This document shows positions 1 to 10,731 of a stretch of 64,000 nt of DNA, in pieces. This DNA comes from Bradyrhizobium jicamae. Lineage in GTDB: Bacteria > Pseudomonadota > Alphaproteobacteria > Rhizobiales > Xanthobacteraceae. Where the stretch lies: positions 62,001 through 126,000 of the forward strand of contig NZ_JAFCKQ010000008.1 of the NCBI RefSeq assembly GCF_018130215.1. The letters run 5' to 3'. A model generated the notes under the pieces. That model was not told the DNA's origin, did not search any database, and saw only the letters and a list, made by a program, of their open reading frames with translations. The position numbers were made by a program, and so were the translations under genes. Position 1 is the stretch's first letter. Each line of letters starts with the position of its first letter.

Positions 1-317
1 CCACCCGGATCGTCCTGGATCAGCTCTGCGGTGCAGGAGGCGCCAACCAGCATAGCATCGGGAGCGAAGCGCACGAACGCATCACGCATGGCCGATTGAA
101 GCAGTTCTGCCGTGTCTCCGCCGAGATCGCGTGCCTGGAACGTGGTGTAGGTAACCGGCGGGCGCCGGTCGCGGCGTTCGATCATAGTAAACAGCAGGTC
201 AGCGTAGGTGTCGCCCTGCGGCGCGTGGAGCACATAGTGGACGCCGCGCATCGCGGTTGCGACGCGCATCGCGCCGACGTGTGGGGGGCCTTCATATGTC
301 CACACAGTGAGCTGCAT
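1..317 (-). CDS. bchB: Light-independent protochlorophyllide reductase subunit B, N-terminal part
   Basis: N-terminal 105 codons of BchB; the gene runs off the left edge of the window. BchB pairs with BchN to form the NB component of the dark-operative protochlorophyllide oxidoreductase, which reduces ring D of protochlorophyllide using electrons from BchL. The start at 317 reads [20 protein letters not shown] and continues through [18 protein letters not shown], both characteristic of BchB; the family's Asp ligand of the NB iron-sulfur cluster falls in this region. The start codon lies directly next to the bchN stop, so the two are translated from one bchF-bchN-bchB message. Truncated only by the window edge. 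Confidence 0.95.
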   Translation of the reverse strand, partial: MQLTVWTYEGPPHVGAMRVATAMRGVHYVLHAPQGDTYADLLFTMIERRDRRPPVTYTTFQARDLGGDTAELLQSAMRDAFVRFAPDAMLVGASCTAELIQDDPG

Positions 318-2161
<1,844 letters not shown>

Positions 2162-2187
2162 AAATGTGAACTGTGCACAACAACAGT

Positions 2188-2205
2188 TGTAAAGATTGTT
2201 TGACA
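2188..2205. promoter_or_regulatory. PpsR/CrtJ binding box upstream of bchF
   Basis: Exact match to the TGT-N12-ACA palindrome (TGT at 2188, ACA at 2203). It sits 27 bases upstream of the chosen bchF GTG start, where it would block or activate the bchFNB promoter. The consensus is established for PpsR/CrtJ; binding here is inferred. Confidence 0.75.
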
Positions 2206-2365
2206 ATACGTCCGCCGAGTGATGCGATGCCTCCGGGACGCGGGGCATCAGCACAACTTCTCGGCCGTGAACGTCACATTCAGATCGAATGGCCTTGCGC
2301 TGGTGCATCGCTGAACCCCGGATTGCGAGCCCGACACATCAGAGGCTAGACCTCAAAAAAACGAG

Positions 2366-2399
2366 TGTCAATAAAAACTGACGTCAATATATCTTGACG
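2366..2399. promoter_or_regulatory. Two overlapping PpsR-like boxes between bchF and aerR
   Basis: Site one, 2366-2383, is TGT-N12-ACG with inner CA...TG; site two, 2382-2399, is CGT-N12-ACG with inner CA...TG. Each deviates from TGT-N12-ACA at one or two end bases but keeps the GTCA...TGAC core. They lie 40-75 bases upstream of the aerR ATG in the divergent bchF/aerR region, suggesting feedback of PpsR on its antirepressor. Confidence 0.55.
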
Positions 2400-2439
2400 C
2401 TCCAGCTCGTTTCCGTTCAAATGCCAGGGAGGCATCGCG

Positions 2440-3336
2440 ATGACCGAGCTCAATGAGACTGCCCCTCCTCCATCTGGATTCGGCGTCCGGCCGGGTCGGG
2501 CGAGATTTGAAACAGGCTTGCTACGCTCTCCGCCACCTCTGGTCATCCGGGGAACGACGTTTTCGCATCTCAGCCGCACGGTCGAGGCAGAAATCATTCC
2601 TCGCCTGGTGTTGGCACACGGCCACGGACAACCGGTCGAACCGTCAAATGTCGCGACCGACCGCACATATGTCACAGACTTCGCCGAGCTGATGCTGGGG
2701 ACGGAAAGCAGCCGGGCTGCCGAGCACATTCAGGCCTGCCGCGAGCGCGGCGTGCCGCTCGAGACCGTCTATCTCGACCTGCTGGTTCCGGCCGCAAGGC
2801 ATCTTCGACATCTCTGGATGAACGACGAGTGGGATTTTGCCGACGTCACCCTTGCCCTTTGGCGAATGCAGCAGCTGCTGCGTGACTTCAGTCCTGCTTT
2901 CTGCGGCGACACGGGCATCAAGTCGGCAGGGCTGCGGGCCCTCCTCACCCCCGGCCCTGGTGAAAAGCACGATATCGGGCACATGATGTTCGGGCTGGTG
3001 CTCGCCGGCGAATTCTTCCGTCGCGAGGGATGGGATACCTGGATCGAACCCGACTCCACGGACGCGACCTTTATCGCGACAATCCGGACGCAGTGGTTCG
3101 ATGTGGTCGAATTCTTTGCCAACAGCGACAAGAAGCTAGACGACCTTGCGGCCAACATCCGCCAGGTGCGACGCGAATCGTCCAACCGGGACATCGGCGT
3201 CATGGTCTGCGGTCCCGTATTCAACGAACGGCCTGAGCTCGTCCTATTGGTCGGTGGCGACGCTGTCGTCTCCGACTTCAGCCAAGAAGCATTGCAAGCC
3301 CGAAACGTCGTCAATCTGCTGACAGATCGACGCTGA
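2440..3336 (+). CDS. aerR: B12-binding PpsR antirepressor, AerR/PpaA family
   Basis: 298-residue protein of the PpaA/AerR family, which binds cobalamin and modulates PpsR/CrtJ. The C-terminal half has a B12-binding-like Rossmann domain with EKHDIGHMMFGLVLAGEFF (about residues 181-199), the family's version of the histidine-bearing motif, then an RRxGWxxWI-type strand. The N-terminal half is helical, as in the AdoCbl-binding four-helix domain. ATG at 2440 follows a good GGAGG. It lies just upstream of ppsR1 on the same strand, the usual arrangement in purple bacterial clusters. The name ppaA is equally valid. Confidence 0.9.
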   Translation: MTELNETAPPPSGFGVRPGRARFETGLLRSPPPLVIRGTTFSHLSRTVEAEIIPRLVLAHGHGQPVEPSNVATDRTYVTDFAELMLGTESSRAAEHIQACRERGVPLETVYLDLLVPAARHLRHLWMNDEWDFADVTLALWRMQQLLRDFSPAFCGDTGIKSAGLRALLTPGPGEKHDIGHMMFGLVLAGEFFRREGWDTWIEPDSTDATFIATIRTQWFDVVEFFANSDKKLDDLAANIRQVRRESSNRDIGVMVCGPVFNERPELVLLVGGDAVVSDFSQEALQARNVVNLLTDRR

Positions 3337-3411
3337 TCGGGCGACATAAAGTGAGACAGGGACGAAACTCGCCGCGTGAGGGCACCTGCCATTGGGAGGG
3401 TGATTTCGTCC

Positions 3412-4845
3412 GTGAAGGCTTTCAGGGCACCAGAGGATACGCTCGGCGATCTCAAGGCGGACGTCGCTGCCATGCTCATCGCCGTAGCGTCCGATCTGGC
3501 GCTTGCGCTCGACGACGAAGGCAGCATCCGTGACGCCGCCTTCCAGCGAGCCGACCTGCCACTGGAGCTGAAGAATACCGATCAGTGGATTGGCCGCGCG
3601 TGGCAGGCAGTCGTCGCTGCGGACAGCCAGACAAAGATCGAACAAATGTTGCAGGAAGCGGCCACACGCAAGACGTCGCGCTGGCGTGAGATACGGTTTC
3701 CCGCGACTCGCGGGCCCGACATTCCAATCCTGTGTTCAGCGATTGCGATCGACGAGCATAACCGCTGTGTCGTGATCGGACGCGACGTCCGCGCTGCGGC
3801 GGCCTTGCAGCAGAAGTTGATTGAAGCCCAGATCGCAATCGAGCGCGATTACTCGCGCATGCGCAACGTGGAATCGCGTTACCGGATCCTGTTCCACTCC
3901 TCCTCCGAACCGGTGCTGATCGTCGATGCCGCGACCCATCGCGTGATCGAGGCAAATCCGGCAGCTTCTACCTTGATGAACGAAAACCCGACAGAATTGA
4001 TGGGAAAATTGTTCCCCGATGCGCTCCTGCTCGACGACTCAGCCGCGGCCCAGGCGATCGCTTTCGCGTTCCGCACGCAGGGACGTGTCGAGGGTCTGAG
4101 GTTGAAACTCGAGAACGACCGCGAATTCCGGCTTGACGGAAACTTCTTTCGGCAAGATGCGTCGTCGTTCTTTCTCTTGCGTTTCTCACCGGTCGGCCCG
4201 ATCACGCTCGCGGCACCGGCCGCACCGGATGTCGCCTCTCGCCTCATCAAATTTGTCGAGGAAGCGCCAGACGGGCTCGTGCTGACAGACCGTGATGGCC
4301 GCTTGCTGCGCGCGAACGCAGCATTCCTGCAGCTGGCACAGGTCGAGGACGAAAAGCTTGTCCACGGCGAAATAATCGATCGTTGGGTCGGAAAGTCCAG
4401 CGTCGACTTCAGCGTCCTGGTGTCGAATCTGCGCCGGTATCGATCGCTCAAATTGTTCTCGAGCGTGGTGCGCGGCGAGCACGGATCGCCGGTCGATGTC
4501 GAAATCTCGGCCGTGGCGCTCGGCGCCGACAACGATCTGACCTTTGGCTTCGCGATCCGCAACGTGGATCGGCGGATCGGCGCCAAACTCGGACCCTATC
4601 CCGAGCTTCCGAGGTCTCGCGAGCAGCTTACCGACCTGATCGGGCGGGTGCCGCTCAAGGAGCTGGTGCGCGAGACGACCGACGTCATCGAGCGCATGTG
4701 CATCGAGGCTGCGCTCAAGCTGACTGGAGACAACCGCGCAACCGCAGCCGAGATGCTCGGGCTCAGCCGGCAGAGTCTCTATGTCAAGTTGCGCCGGTTC
4801 GGGTTGGCCGACGCCAGCGAGTACGACGAGAACAAGGTTGAATAG
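3412..4845 (+). CDS. ppsR1: Transcriptional regulator PpsR/CrtJ, copy 1
   Basis: 477-residue PAS-containing regulator: N-terminal region, PAS domains (about residues 145-260 and 265-385 by content), a Q-linker-like helix, and a Fis-type helix-turn-helix at the C-terminus (NRATAAEMLGLSRQSLY). It carries three cysteines, one immediately before the HTH (IERMCIEAAL), where redox-active Cys occurs in Rhodobacter PpsR/CrtJ. GTG at 3412 was chosen because GGGAGGG sits 11 bases upstream and the protein then begins VKAFRAPEDTLGDL, like known PpsR; a longer GTG start at 3376 exists. Six bases separate it from bchG. In Bradyrhizobium ORS278 the PpsR1 paralogue is reported as an activator; which role applies here is inference. 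Confidence 0.92.
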   Translation: MKAFRAPEDTLGDLKADVAAMLIAVASDLALALDDEGSIRDAAFQRADLPLELKNTDQWIGRAWQAVVAADSQTKIEQMLQEAATRKTSRWREIRFPATRGPDIPILCSAIAIDEHNRCVVIGRDVRAAAALQQKLIEAQIAIERDYSRMRNVESRYRILFHSSSEPVLIVDAATHRVIEANPAASTLMNENPTELMGKLFPDALLLDDSAAAQAIAFAFRTQGRVEGLRLKLENDREFRLDGNFFRQDASSFFLLRFSPVGPITLAAPAAPDVASRLIKFVEEAPDGLVLTDRDGRLLRANAAFLQLAQVEDEKLVHGEIIDRWVGKSSVDFSVLVSNLRRYRSLKLFSSVVRGEHGSPVDVEISAVALGADNDLTFGFAIRNVDRRIGAKLGPYPELPRSREQLTDLIGRVPLKELVRETTDVIERMCIEAALKLTGDNRATAAEMLGLSRQSLYVKLRRFGLADASEYDENKVE

Positions 4846-4851
4846 CACACC

Positions 4852-5754
4852 ATGACACAGACCGTCCCCGCGACCTCTCTTGCACGTCCCTCGCCGCTCG
4901 TCGTGCTGGAACTGCTGAAGCCGATCACCTGGTTTCCTCCGATGTGGGCATTCGCCTGCGGCGTGGTCTCGGCCGGCCACGGCCTTCAGTTGCGGTGGCC
5001 GACGATCGTCGCCGGTATCATCCTTGCCGGGCCCCTTGTCTGCGCGACGAGTCAGGCCGTCAATGATTGGTTCGACCGGGAGGTTGACGCCATCAATGAG
5101 CCGAAACGCCCGATTCCGTCCGGGCGCATTCCGGGCCGCTGGGGTCTCTACATCGCAATAACCTGGACAGCGCTGTCGCTCGAAGTTGCTTCCACGCTCG
5201 GCGTCTGGGGGTTTGGAGCAGCGGTATTCGGGCTTGCGCTGGCGTGGGCCTATAGCGCGCCGCCGGTCCGGCTCAAGCAAAACGGTTGGTGGGGCAACAG
5301 CGCCGTAGGCCTCTGTTACGAAGGTCTGCCGTGGTTCACCGGGGCCGCGATCGTCAGTGGATCTGCGCCAGCTTGGCCGGTGGTGCTGGTCGCCCTGCTC
5401 TACAGTTTCGGCGCCCATGGCATCATGACGCTGAACGACTTCAAATCCATCGAGGGTGACCGCAGCAGCGGCATCGCATCACTTCCGGTGCAGTTGGGTG
5501 CCAAGCGGGCTGCACTCCTGGCTTGCATCACGATGGCCGCGGCGCAAGCTGCCGTGGTTGCGCTGCTGCTGGAGTGGCAGCGGCCATTGCACGCCACAGC
5601 CATCGCCATCTCGCTTGTCGCTCAAGCCGCCCTGATGCGGCGGCTCATGGAACGTCCGCGCGAGCTGGCGCCGTGGTACAACGGAACCGGCGTCAGCCTC
5701 TATGTGATTGGCATGCTGGTTGCTGCATTTGCGCTCGCAGGGTTGGAGCTGTAA
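4852..5754 (+). CDS. bchG: Bacteriochlorophyll synthase (geranylgeranyl/phytyl transferase)
   Basis: 300-residue UbiA-superfamily prenyltransferase that esterifies bacteriochlorophyllide a with geranylgeranyl or phytyl diphosphate in the inner membrane. The Mg-diphosphate site NDWFDREVDAINEPKRPIPS is visible near residues 74-93, and NDFKSIEGDR forms the second aspartate-rich motif near 196. Multiple membrane segments fill the rest. It starts six bases after ppsR1 and its TAA overlaps the next ATG (TAATG), so bchG, the MFS gene and bchP are translationally coupled. These three genes catalyse or support the last steps of pigment synthesis. Confidence 0.96.
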   Translation: MTQTVPATSLARPSPLVVLELLKPITWFPPMWAFACGVVSAGHGLQLRWPTIVAGIILAGPLVCATSQAVNDWFDREVDAINEPKRPIPSGRIPGRWGLYIAITWTALSLEVASTLGVWGFGAAVFGLALAWAYSAPPVRLKQNGWWGNSAVGLCYEGLPWFTGAAIVSGSAPAWPVVLVALLYSFGAHGIMTLNDFKSIEGDRSSGIASLPVQLGAKRAALLACITMAAAQAAVVALLLEWQRPLHATAIAISLVAQAALMRRLMERPRELAPWYNGTGVSLYVIGMLVAAFALAGLEL

Positions 5755-7088
5755 TGCAAAACGAGCCATCATACCTTTCCTGGTTCGGCATCGTGCGGCT
5801 TGCTCTGGTCCAGACCGCGCTCGGGGCCATCATCGTCTTGACGACATCGACTCTGAACAGGGTCATGGTTGTGGAGCTTGCCCTGCCGGCTGCCCTGCCC
5901 GGTGTCCTCGTCGCCCTGCACTACGCAATGCAGGTGTTCCGTCCACGTCTCGGCTATGGGTCGGATGCCGGCGGCCGGCGGACTTCATGGATCGTCGGGG
6001 GCATGGCTACGCTCGCGGGGGGCGGCGTGCTCGCGGCGATCGCAACGGCCTTGATGGCGACGCAACTTTTCGCGGGCATCGCGCTCGCCGGGCTGGCTTT
6101 CGTTCTGATTGGGTTGGGTGTCGGCGCGGCGGGCACGTCTATTCTTGTACTGCTCGCCAAGCACACCCATCCGTCACGGCGCAGCACCGCTGCCTCGATC
6201 GCCTGGATCTTGATGATCGCCGGCTTCATCCTGACGACGGGAATGGCCGGTTACGCCCTCGATCCTTACTCCGGCCTCAGGCTGGTTGCGGTGTCGTCGA
6301 CGGTATCGGTCGCGGCCATGTTGCTGACGTTGCTAAGCGTATGGCGTATCGAAGGACCGCGGTCATCGGGACCGCCGCAGGCAGCGTCACCTCAGTCGTC
6401 TTTCAAAGATGGCTTGATGGCAATCTGGTCCGAGCCACAGGTGCGCCGATTTGCGATCTTCATCTTTGTCTCGATGCTAGCCTATAGCGCTCAGGATCTC
6501 ATTCTCGAACCGTTCGCGGGCGCGGTGTTCGCGATGACGCCAGGCGAAACCACTCGGCTGTCTGGCCTCCAGCATGGCGGCGCCATGATCGGCATGCTGC
6601 TGGTGCCGATCCTCAACGCAGTGCTGCCACCTGGGCGGGGGCGGACGACGTCGTGGATTGTGGGCGGCTGCGTGGCCTCAGCGTTGGCCCTGTTCAACCT
6701 TGCGCTCGCGGCGCTGGTTGGACCAGCCTGGCCGCTGCGCGCATCGGTTTTCGCGCTCGGCGTTACCAACGGTGTCTACGCGATTGCAGCTATTGGCGCG
6801 ATGATGAACCTGGTCGATGCGGGCCACCGCGACTGCGAGGGGACCAGGATGGGGCTATGGGGCGCATCGCAGGCGATCTCGTACGGCATCGGCGGATTAC
6901 TCGGCGCGCTGGCCAGCGATTGCGCACGAAGCGTTCTGTCATCGACCTCGCTTGCCTATTCCATCGTCTTCGCGACGGAAGCTGCCCTCTTCGTCGTCGC
7001 CGCGTATCTCGCTATCTGGGTCAGCAAGCCCGCGAGCGCGCGTCGGACGCTGGACCTTCCGGTGAACGTCGCCAAGCGGAGCGCGTGA
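5754..7088 (+). CDS. PucC/LhaA-family MFS protein between bchG and bchP
   Basis: 444-residue polytopic membrane protein of the BCD/PucC branch of the major facilitator superfamily, the gene classically called ORF428 or bch2 between bchG and bchP. About twelve hydrophobic segments are visible; RPRLGYGSDAGGRRTSWIVG carries the family's cytoplasmic loop motif. Relatives LhaA and PucC help deliver pigment during light-harvesting assembly, so a pigment-handling role next to BchG is likely, but transport has not been shown for this subgroup. ATG at 5754 overlaps the bchG stop. Confidence 0.85.
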   Translation: MQNEPSYLSWFGIVRLALVQTALGAIIVLTTSTLNRVMVVELALPAALPGVLVALHYAMQVFRPRLGYGSDAGGRRTSWIVGGMATLAGGGVLAAIATALMATQLFAGIALAGLAFVLIGLGVGAAGTSILVLLAKHTHPSRRSTAASIAWILMIAGFILTTGMAGYALDPYSGLRLVAVSSTVSVAAMLLTLLSVWRIEGPRSSGPPQAASPQSSFKDGLMAIWSEPQVRRFAIFIFVSMLAYSAQDLILEPFAGAVFAMTPGETTRLSGLQHGGAMIGMLLVPILNAVLPPGRGRTTSWIVGGCVASALALFNLALAALVGPAWPLRASVFALGVTNGVYAIAAIGAMMNLVDAGHRDCEGTRMGLWGASQAISYGIGGLLGALASDCARSVLSSTSLAYSIVFATEAALFVVAAYLAIWVSKPASARRTLDLPVNVAKRSA

Positions 7089-7090
7089 TC

Positions 7091-8293
7091 ATGATTGACA
7101 GCCAGACATTCGACATCGCGGTGATCGGAGGCGGTCCAGCGGGCGCCACGGCGGCAGACGATCTTGCCCGCCGAGGATACAAAGTGCTGCTGCTCGATCG
7201 CGCAGGCCGCATCAAACCTTGCGGCGGAGCGATCCCGCCTCGGCTAATCACCGAATTTCGGATTGCCGATGAGCTGCTGGTCGCCCGGATATCGTCGGCC
7301 CGGATGGTGTCACCGACCGACAGGCAAGTCGATATGCCGATCGGCGGCGGCTTCGTCGGTATGGTCGATCGCGACGCGTTCGATGAATGGCTGCGGACAC
7401 GAGCTGCACAGTCCGGTGCCGCACGCTGCAACGGCACATTTCAGGAATTGGGACGCGATCCCGATGGCGTTGCCGTCCTGCGCTACGAAACGCGCGATGA
7501 ACATGGCACGGCAAGGGTTCACTCAGTTCGAGCCCGCGCCGTGATCGGCGCCGACGGCGCACTGTCAACTATCGCTCGTCAGAGCATTCCCGGTGCCGAC
7601 AAGGTCCGCTACGTCTTTGCCTATCACGAGATCGTGCGCTCGCCCGAGAGGGGCCATACCTCGTTTGACGGCGCGCGGTGTGACGTGATTTATCGGGGCA
7701 AACTGTCTCCCGATTTCTACAGCTGGATCTTCCCGCACGGCGCGACCACGAGTATCGGCACCGGCAGCGCGCGCAAGGGATTCTCTTTGCGCGGCTCGGT
7801 CGGCGAATTGCGGCAGGCGCATGGCCTCGACCGGGTCGAGACGTTGCGCCGCGAGGGCGCGCCGATACCGCTCGAGCCGCTGAGACGCTGGGACAACGGC
7901 CGCGATGTTGTGGTCGCGGGGGACGCGGCAGGTGTTGTTGCCCCGGCATCCGGCGAAGGAATCTATTACGCCATGGCAAGCGGACGCATGGCGGCGAACG
8001 CCGTTCATCGCTTCCTGCTCACCGGAGATGCCCGCGAACTTGGCCGCGCACGCAAGGAGTTCATGCGCGCTCATGGCGGCGTGTTTTGGATGCTCAGCCT
8101 CATGCAGGCGTTCTGGTACAGCAACGACAACAGGCGCGAGCGCTTCGTCGCAATCTGCAGGGACCGGGATGTCCAGCAACTTACATGGGATGCCTACATG
8201 AACAAGGCCTTGGTGCGCGCCAAACCGCTTTCCCACGTCCGAATCTTCTTCAAGAACGTTGCGCATTTGACCGGACTTGTCCGGGCGGCGTGA
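7091..8293 (+). CDS. bchP: Geranylgeranyl diphosphate/bacteriochlorophyll reductase
   Basis: 400-residue flavoprotein reducing the geranylgeranyl tail of bacteriochlorophyll a to phytyl in three steps. N-terminal dinucleotide-binding motif FDIAVIGGGPAGATAADDLA, then RIKPCGGAIPP typical of BchP/ChlP, and a second FAD motif VVVAGDAAGVVAPASGEGI near residue 272. The ATG at 7091 lies two bases after the upstream stop; a GTG six bases earlier is the alternative. Last major gene of the aerR-ppsR1-bchG-MFS-bchP series. Confidence 0.95.
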   Translation: MIDSQTFDIAVIGGGPAGATAADDLARRGYKVLLLDRAGRIKPCGGAIPPRLITEFRIADELLVARISSARMVSPTDRQVDMPIGGGFVGMVDRDAFDEWLRTRAAQSGAARCNGTFQELGRDPDGVAVLRYETRDEHGTARVHSVRARAVIGADGALSTIARQSIPGADKVRYVFAYHEIVRSPERGHTSFDGARCDVIYRGKLSPDFYSWIFPHGATTSIGTGSARKGFSLRGSVGELRQAHGLDRVETLRREGAPIPLEPLRRWDNGRDVVVAGDAAGVVAPASGEGIYYAMASGRMAANAVHRFLLTGDARELGRARKEFMRAHGGVFWMLSLMQAFWYSNDNRRERFVAICRDRDVQQLTWDAYMNKALVRAKPLSHVRIFFKNVAHLTGLVRAA

Positions 8294-8309
8294 CAGGGAT
8301 GACTGACCG

Positions 8310-8573
8310 ATGATCGCATTCCTTGCCGGCGCCCACGTGGTCGACCTGATTCTTGTCATCGTCGCGGTTGAGAGTTTCGCCTTGACGCTCCATTGGCACA
8401 TGACACGCCGTGGAATCGCACCGGCAATGCTGGTACCGAACCTGCTTGCGGGAGCGCTGCTCTTGCTCGCCCTGAGGTTCGCGCTGAGTGACTACGGATG
8501 GCCTTGGTACACGGCCTGCCTCGCCGCCGCGGGCATCGCCAACGTCGCCGACCTCAGACAACGCTGGCGCTGA
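8310..8573 (+). CDS. Small membrane protein of the photosynthesis cluster
   Basis: 87-residue protein with three predicted membrane helices (roughly residues 7-26, 39-60 and 68-82), ending in a basic tail. It begins 16 bases after bchP in the same direction, so it is probably the last gene of that operon, and it converges on the cytochrome c2 gene 24 bases away. I do not recognise a function. Similar short hydrophobic ORFs follow bchP in related photosynthesis clusters, a recollection that needs a homology search. Confidence 0.7.
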   Translation: MIAFLAGAHVVDLILVIVAVESFALTLHWHMTRRGIAPAMLVPNLLAGALLLLALRFALSDYGWPWYTACLAAAGIANVADLRQRWR

Positions 8574-8597
8574 TCAGTTTTTGCCTCGAGCTCTGAA

Positions 8598-9047
8598 CTA
8601 TTTCTTGTCCGAAAACGTCTTGATATAGGCGATGACGTCCTTCCGCTGCTGTTCGTTGGCGAGTTTGAACGTCATCTTGGTCGTTCCTGTCGCCAGATCA
8701 GCCTTGCCCTTGTCGGTGAGGAATTTCTTGAGGAATGCATTCGGGTCAGGGAGATACTGAAAAATCAGGTCCTCGCTCCAGACCAGCCCGTTTTCGCCCG
8801 CGTGCTTGTTCAAGTCCGAATAGGCAAAGCCCGGTGCCGTGCCGGATTGCCTGCCAATCACGCCCGTCAGAACCGGGCCCACCATGTTCTTGGCGCCGGG
8901 GCCGATCCGGTGACATGTCATGCATTGCTTGAAAATCTGCTCGCCCTTCGCAGGGTCTCCGCCGGCGGCTTCGCCCGCCGCGAAAGCCGTACCGGACGAC
9001 GCAAACACAACCGCTGCTACGATGATTGCTGCCTTTCTGATAGCCAC
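8598..9047 (-). CDS. cycA: Cytochrome c2
   Basis: 149-residue class I cytochrome c. A signal peptide (about residues 1-24, cut near AFA-AGE) sends it to the periplasm; CMTCH binds heme and KMTFKL near the C-terminus contains the methionine ligand. The insertion around PGFAYSDLNKHAGENGLVW is typical of long mitochondrial-like c2. It carries electrons from cytochrome bc1 back to the photo-oxidised reaction centre, which matters here because the puf operon has no pufC tetraheme subunit. It is transcribed divergently from ppsR2. A general respiratory cytochrome c role is also possible. Confidence 0.88.
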   Translation of the reverse strand: MAIRKAAIIVAAVVFASSGTAFAAGEAAGGDPAKGEQIFKQCMTCHRIGPGAKNMVGPVLTGVIGRQSGTAPGFAYSDLNKHAGENGLVWSEDLIFQYLPDPNAFLKKFLTDKGKADLATGTTKMTFKLANEQQRKDVIAYIKTFSDKK

Positions 9048-9293
9048 GTTTCGCTCCCGCTATGTTGCCGACAATCGTTCTGTTGCCTTAACAAATATAA
9101 TTGTAAACTATTCCTGTCATTTAGTACTACGCATGAGGGCGGAATTGGTTCATTTTCCGCCAAATTTGGCCCGAAACCTGCCGGCTTTGGCGCGCGGTTC
9201 ATTCAAGCCGTAAATAAGACTTGACAGATGCCTGGCGACGTGAACTAACCGTTGTTAGTCCAGCTGGAGTCTCAACGCGTTATCGTGTGAGTA
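9048..9293. promoter_or_regulatory. Divergent regulatory region between cycA and ppsR2
   Basis: 246 bases between divergent starts. It is more AT-rich near 9080-9125 and holds an imperfect PpsR-like box at 9102-9119 (TGT-N12-TCA). An inverted repeat CTAAC-CGTT-GTTAG lies at 9245-9258, with a TTGACA at 9221 that could be a -35 element for ppsR2. None of these is decisive. Confidence 0.4.
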
Positions 9294-10721
9294 TTGGTTA
9301 ACAGCGCGGATTTTCCAGCGCGGTCCAACGACCCTAACCAAGTGGATGCAAAGACGGCGATGTCGGAGTCCGGCAGTCCTCAACCCGATGTGACGTTGCT
9401 TCTGGACATGGACGGCGTCATTCGAGAGGCGACGTTATCTCCATCGATGTCCAGGGAGAACATTGACGACTGGCTTGGCCGGCCGTGGACCGAGGTCGTC
9501 GGCGCCGCCGGCGAGAAGATCCAGCGCATGATGCAGGACACGCAGCGAACCGGCATCTCGGCATTCCGACAAATCACGCAGAAATTTCCGAGTGGCCTCG
9601 AACTTCCGATGGAGTTTACAACCGTCCTGCTTGGCGGTCGCGCCGGCATGCTCGCGATCGGCAAGAACTTGCAGGCCGTGGCCGAATTGCAGGCGCGGCT
9701 GATTTCTGCCCAGCAGACCATCGAGCGCGACTACTGGAAGTTGCGAGAGATTGAGACGCGATATCGCGTCGTCATCGAAGATTCTAACGAAGCTGTGTTG
9801 CTGGCGAAGGTCGCCGATTTGAAGATCGTGGAGGCCAACCGAACGGCTACAGCCGCGCTTGCAGGGTCAACCCGCCGGAGGGAGGGTCTAATCGGACGCG
9901 ACTTCCGCGAAGAGATTGCTGCCAAGGACCGCGAGCCAATCGAGATGATGCTGCGTCGGGTCCGCGACCAGGGAAAGGCGCCCGGCATCGTGATCCATCT
10001 CGGCAAAGAGGCGGCGCCATGGATGATACGGGGCTCGCTGATGACGAACGAGACCGCGCCGGTCTTCCTGCTGCGGATGACCCCGACTGGAAAGTCCGTG
10101 GGCGCCGTCCCAGCCGAGCATGAAGGTCTCGATGGCCTACTCGATCAACTGCCCGATGCGGTTGCAATCATCGACGACAACGGAGCTATCAAACGCGCCA
10201 ACCGCGCCTTTACCGAGCTCGTCGAGATTGGATCAAAGGACGCAGTCGTCGATGAGAACCTGAACCGCTGGATGTCACGGCCCGGGGCCGACGCGAGCGT
10301 GCTCATCTCGAACGTACAGCGGCACGGGGTTGTGCGTCTGCTGTCGACTACCGTGCAGGGTGAACTCGGCACGGAAACGGAGATCGAGGTGTCCGCGTCG
10401 GGCTACGAGCAGGGCGCCGACAAGCGTCTCGCTTTGGTACTGCGGAACGTCGCACGACGCCTGTCGCCGAGTCCGGAAAGCGACACCTTGCGGACCGCGC
10501 TGGCGTCCATGAACGAAACGGTCGGCAAGACGCCGTTGCGCAAGCTCGTCAAAAGCACTGTTGGGGTGGTCGAGCAGCATTACGTGCGCGCTGCACTGCA
10601 ACTGGCCAATGGGAACCGGACGACCGCGTCGGAAATCCTCGGCTTGAGCCGTCAAAGCCTTTACGCCAAACTTGACCGCTATAATCTCAACGACAAAGAA
10701 CCGAATGGCGAGGAACAATAA
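9294..10721 (+). CDS. ppsR2: Transcriptional regulator PpsR, copy 2 (cysteine-free)
   Basis: 475-residue PpsR paralogue with the same layout as PpsR1: N-terminal region, two PAS domains, linker helix and C-terminal Fis-type HTH (NRTTASEILGLSRQSLY). No cysteine occurs anywhere, so thiol redox control described for Rhodobacter PpsR cannot operate. The residue before the HTH that is Cys in PpsR1 is replaced (VVEQHYVRAAL). The start is uncertain: TTG at 9294 preserves N-terminal alignment with PpsR1, while ATG at 9360 would give 453 residues. It lies ten bases upstream of bphP in one operon. In Bradyrhizobium ORS278 the phytochrome-linked PpsR2 is a repressor antagonised by the phytochrome. Confidence 0.9.
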   Translation: MVNSADFPARSNDPNQVDAKTAMSESGSPQPDVTLLLDMDGVIREATLSPSMSRENIDDWLGRPWTEVVGAAGEKIQRMMQDTQRTGISAFRQITQKFPSGLELPMEFTTVLLGGRAGMLAIGKNLQAVAELQARLISAQQTIERDYWKLREIETRYRVVIEDSNEAVLLAKVADLKIVEANRTATAALAGSTRRREGLIGRDFREEIAAKDREPIEMMLRRVRDQGKAPGIVIHLGKEAAPWMIRGSLMTNETAPVFLLRMTPTGKSVGAVPAEHEGLDGLLDQLPDAVAIIDDNGAIKRANRAFTELVEIGSKDAVVDENLNRWMSRPGADASVLISNVQRHGVVRLLSTTVQGELGTETEIEVSASGYEQGADKRLALVLRNVARRLSPSPESDTLRTALASMNETVGKTPLRKLVKSTVGVVEQHYVRAALQLANGNRTTASEILGLSRQSLYAKLDRYNLNDKEPNGEEQ

Positions 10722-10731
10722 GGGGGGGTAG

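Noticed and set aside
2248..2248. ATG start for bchF
   Set aside because: Would place an exact PpsR box inside the coding sequence and add about 29 non-family residues.
4186..5418. 410-codon minus-strand frame over ppsR1/bchG
   Set aside because: Antisense to conserved coding sequence; low-complexity translation with no motif.
9102..9119. PpsR-like box upstream of cycA/ppsR2
   Set aside because: TGT-N12-TCA with a weak inner core; kept only as part of the intergenic region description, not as a site.
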